Positions 62,989-64,000 of a DNA stretch of 64,000 nt are shown here, piece by piece (position 1 is the first letter of the stretch; each line of letters begins with the position of its first letter). The stretch covers positions 1 through 64,000 of the forward strand of contig JALOAT010000012.1 in the NCBI GenBank assembly GCA_023228645.1. The letters run 5' to 3'. Source of the stretch: Gammaproteobacteria bacterium (lineage in GTDB: Bacteria > Pseudomonadota > Gammaproteobacteria > Thiohalomonadales > Thiohalomonadaceae). Made by a program: the position numbers and the translations under genes. The notes under the pieces were generated by a model. The model searched no databases, was not told where the DNA came from, and worked only from the letters and a program-made list of their open reading frames with translations.

Positions 62989-64000
62989 TGTCTAAAAACC
63001 TTCCTGGCCCTTGCTCGGTACGCCAGTTAATGTATGTAGAGAGCGAGGCTGATGTCACGCTCTACGGGGGCGCAGCAGGTAGTGGTAAGTCGGAAATTGG
63101 AGTTATCGACTTTTTAAAATATACAGATATTCCAAACTTTATTGGAGTAATCACTAGAAGAACAACTCCACAATTGACTGGCCCTGGCGGGATGCTAACT
63201 AAATGTAAACGTGTGTTTGGTCAAGCGTATACTCCTGATGAGTATACGTGGAGAGCAAAAGACGGAAAGTTTGTGTTCCATAAATCAGGTGCTGAAATAT
63301 ATCTCAAACACTTCGAGAACGACCAAGCAGACGTTAATTGGCAAGGTTCCGAAGCTAACCTATTCTACGTAGACGAAGGCACTCAATTCACGCAACACAT
63401 GATTCAATACATCATGTCTCGTATGCGTAATCCTTCTTGCCCTGACGTAAAACCCCACCTAAAAATCACCTGTAACCCGGATGCCGACCATTTTCTCAGG
63501 AAGTGGGTGGAGCCTTATTTAAACGAAGACGGCACACCAAACAGGGAAAAGGATGGCTTGATACGTTACTTCACTTTCCAAGACGGTGATTTTATTTGGG
63601 GAGACAGTACAGAAGAGTTAGTTCAGAAGTATGGAGTAGATGCTGAAGACTGCTTGAGTTTCACTTTTATTTCTGCAACTGTCAAAGATAACCCTGTTAT
63701 GTCCAAAGTTAACCCCAAATATGTTAGTTGGTTGAGAGGGTTGAAGGGTGTTGAACGTGCAAGACTTCTCGAAGGTAACTGGTTTATTAGGGAAGAAGCT
63801 AGCAGCTATTTCAACAGAAATTGGGTTACAGAGATACACCATGTAGACGAAGAAGATGTCTGGTATACAGTGAGAGCATTTGACTTCGCTGGAACGTTAG
63901 TTTCAGATTTAAATCCATCCCCCGACTATACCACTTCAGTACGTATGCGGAAAATGAAGAATGGTGATTATGTTATTGATGATATAAGACGATGCCGTAT
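62988..64000 (+). CDS. terL: Terminase large subunit (3' end outside window)
   Basis: ATG 62988 in a TAATG overlap with GGAG upstream. 337 codons visible. ATPase: Walker A YGGAAGSGKSEIG, Walker B NLFYVDEGTQ, coupling motif ITCNPDADHF. The nuclease domain starts with RAFDFAGTLVSD (first metal Asp). Packages DNA into proheads. The frame is open to the right edge. Confidence 0.94.
   Translation, partial: MSKNLPGPCSVRQLMYVESEADVTLYGGAAGSGKSEIGVIDFLKYTDIPNFIGVITRRTTPQLTGPGGMLTKCKRVFGQAYTPDEYTWRAKDGKFVFHKSGAEIYLKHFENDQADVNWQGSEANLFYVDEGTQFTQHMIQYIMSRMRNPSCPDVKPHLKITCNPDADHFLRKWVEPYLNEDGTPNREKDGLIRYFTFQDGDFIWGDSTEELVQKYGVDAEDCLSFTFISATVKDNPVMSKVNPKYVSWLRGLKGVERARLLEGNWFIREEASSYFNRNWVTEIHHVDEEDVWYTVRAFDFAGTLVSDLNPSPDYTTSVRMRKMKNGDYVIDDIRRCR

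Noticed and set aside
1..64000. CRISPR array
   Set aside because: No set of near-identical 24-37 bp repeats with regular unique spacers; the tandem CTAACAGCAA and TGACACA repeats are too short and irregular.

Overview
The window is a contiguous piece of a double-stranded DNA bacteriophage genome (moderately AT-rich, genes packed with ATGA/TAATG overlaps and strong Shine-Dalgarno sites) from a virus of a Gram-negative bacterium. The host type is inferred from the GH24 SAR-type endolysin, the overlapping Rz/Rz1 spanin pair and many consensus host sigma-70 promoters (TTGACA-17-TATAAT). No RNA polymerase, integrase or CI-type lysogeny switch is visible. The window starts inside a tail-fibre-like gene and stops inside the large terminase gene, so the virion structural module lies outside it.

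Layout. 1-2079: diversity-generating retroelement (DGR): variable repeat VR1 at the end of a cut-off fibre gene, an Avd-like gene, the template repeat TR and a reverse transcriptase. 2105-4484: fibre-associated protein and lysis cassette. 4636-5302: short leftward genes. 5589-12964: PRPP synthetase and nicotinamide phosphoribosyltransferase (NAD salvage), TOPRIM-helicase, family A DNA polymerase. 12965-15215: two promoters, a tandem array of structured RNAs (one a circularly permuted tRNA mimic of the YrlA/Y-RNA kind), a Ro60-like protein and three tRNA genes. 15237-26857: SSB-like protein, dNMP kinase, nucleotidase, thioredoxin, 5'-3' exonuclease, DnaQ-like exonuclease, MazG-like protein, ThyX, NrdB and NrdA. 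26946-32897: HNH nuclease, cyclic-phosphate receiver-like protein, second DGR target (VR2), SPFH protein, nucleotidyltransferase. 32898-41974: probable early/host-takeover region of tiny genes, each cluster with its own sigma-70 promoter, often fused to the preceding terminator; it holds a third DGR target (VR3), three parS-like sites and an AT-rich iteron-like region. 41999-60285 runs leftward from a promoter at 60.35 kb: PhoH, ClpP-like, SLOG protein, two deaminases, SleB-like hydrolase, PcfJ-like protein, phosphoesterase, RNA ligase, polynucleotide kinase, DNA ligase, nucleotidyltransferase, SprT-like protein, HNH nucleases. 60830-64000: NUMOD4-type protein, tRNA-Glu, tRNA-Pro, terminase small-subunit candidate and large subunit.

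How it works together. Replication and nucleotide genes make DNA and precursors. Prs plus NAMPT can rebuild NMN/NAD. RNA ligase, kinase, Ro60 with Y-like RNAs, the cyclic-phosphate receiver-like protein and five tRNAs form an RNA repair/quality-control set. The most striking features are (i) one DGR template repeat whose adenines alone explain every difference in three dispersed variable repeats, two of them in small non-structural proteins; (ii) the Ro60 gene preceded by four tandem RNA elements, one an inside-out tRNA; and (iii) three near-perfect parS (ParB) sites in a phage early region.
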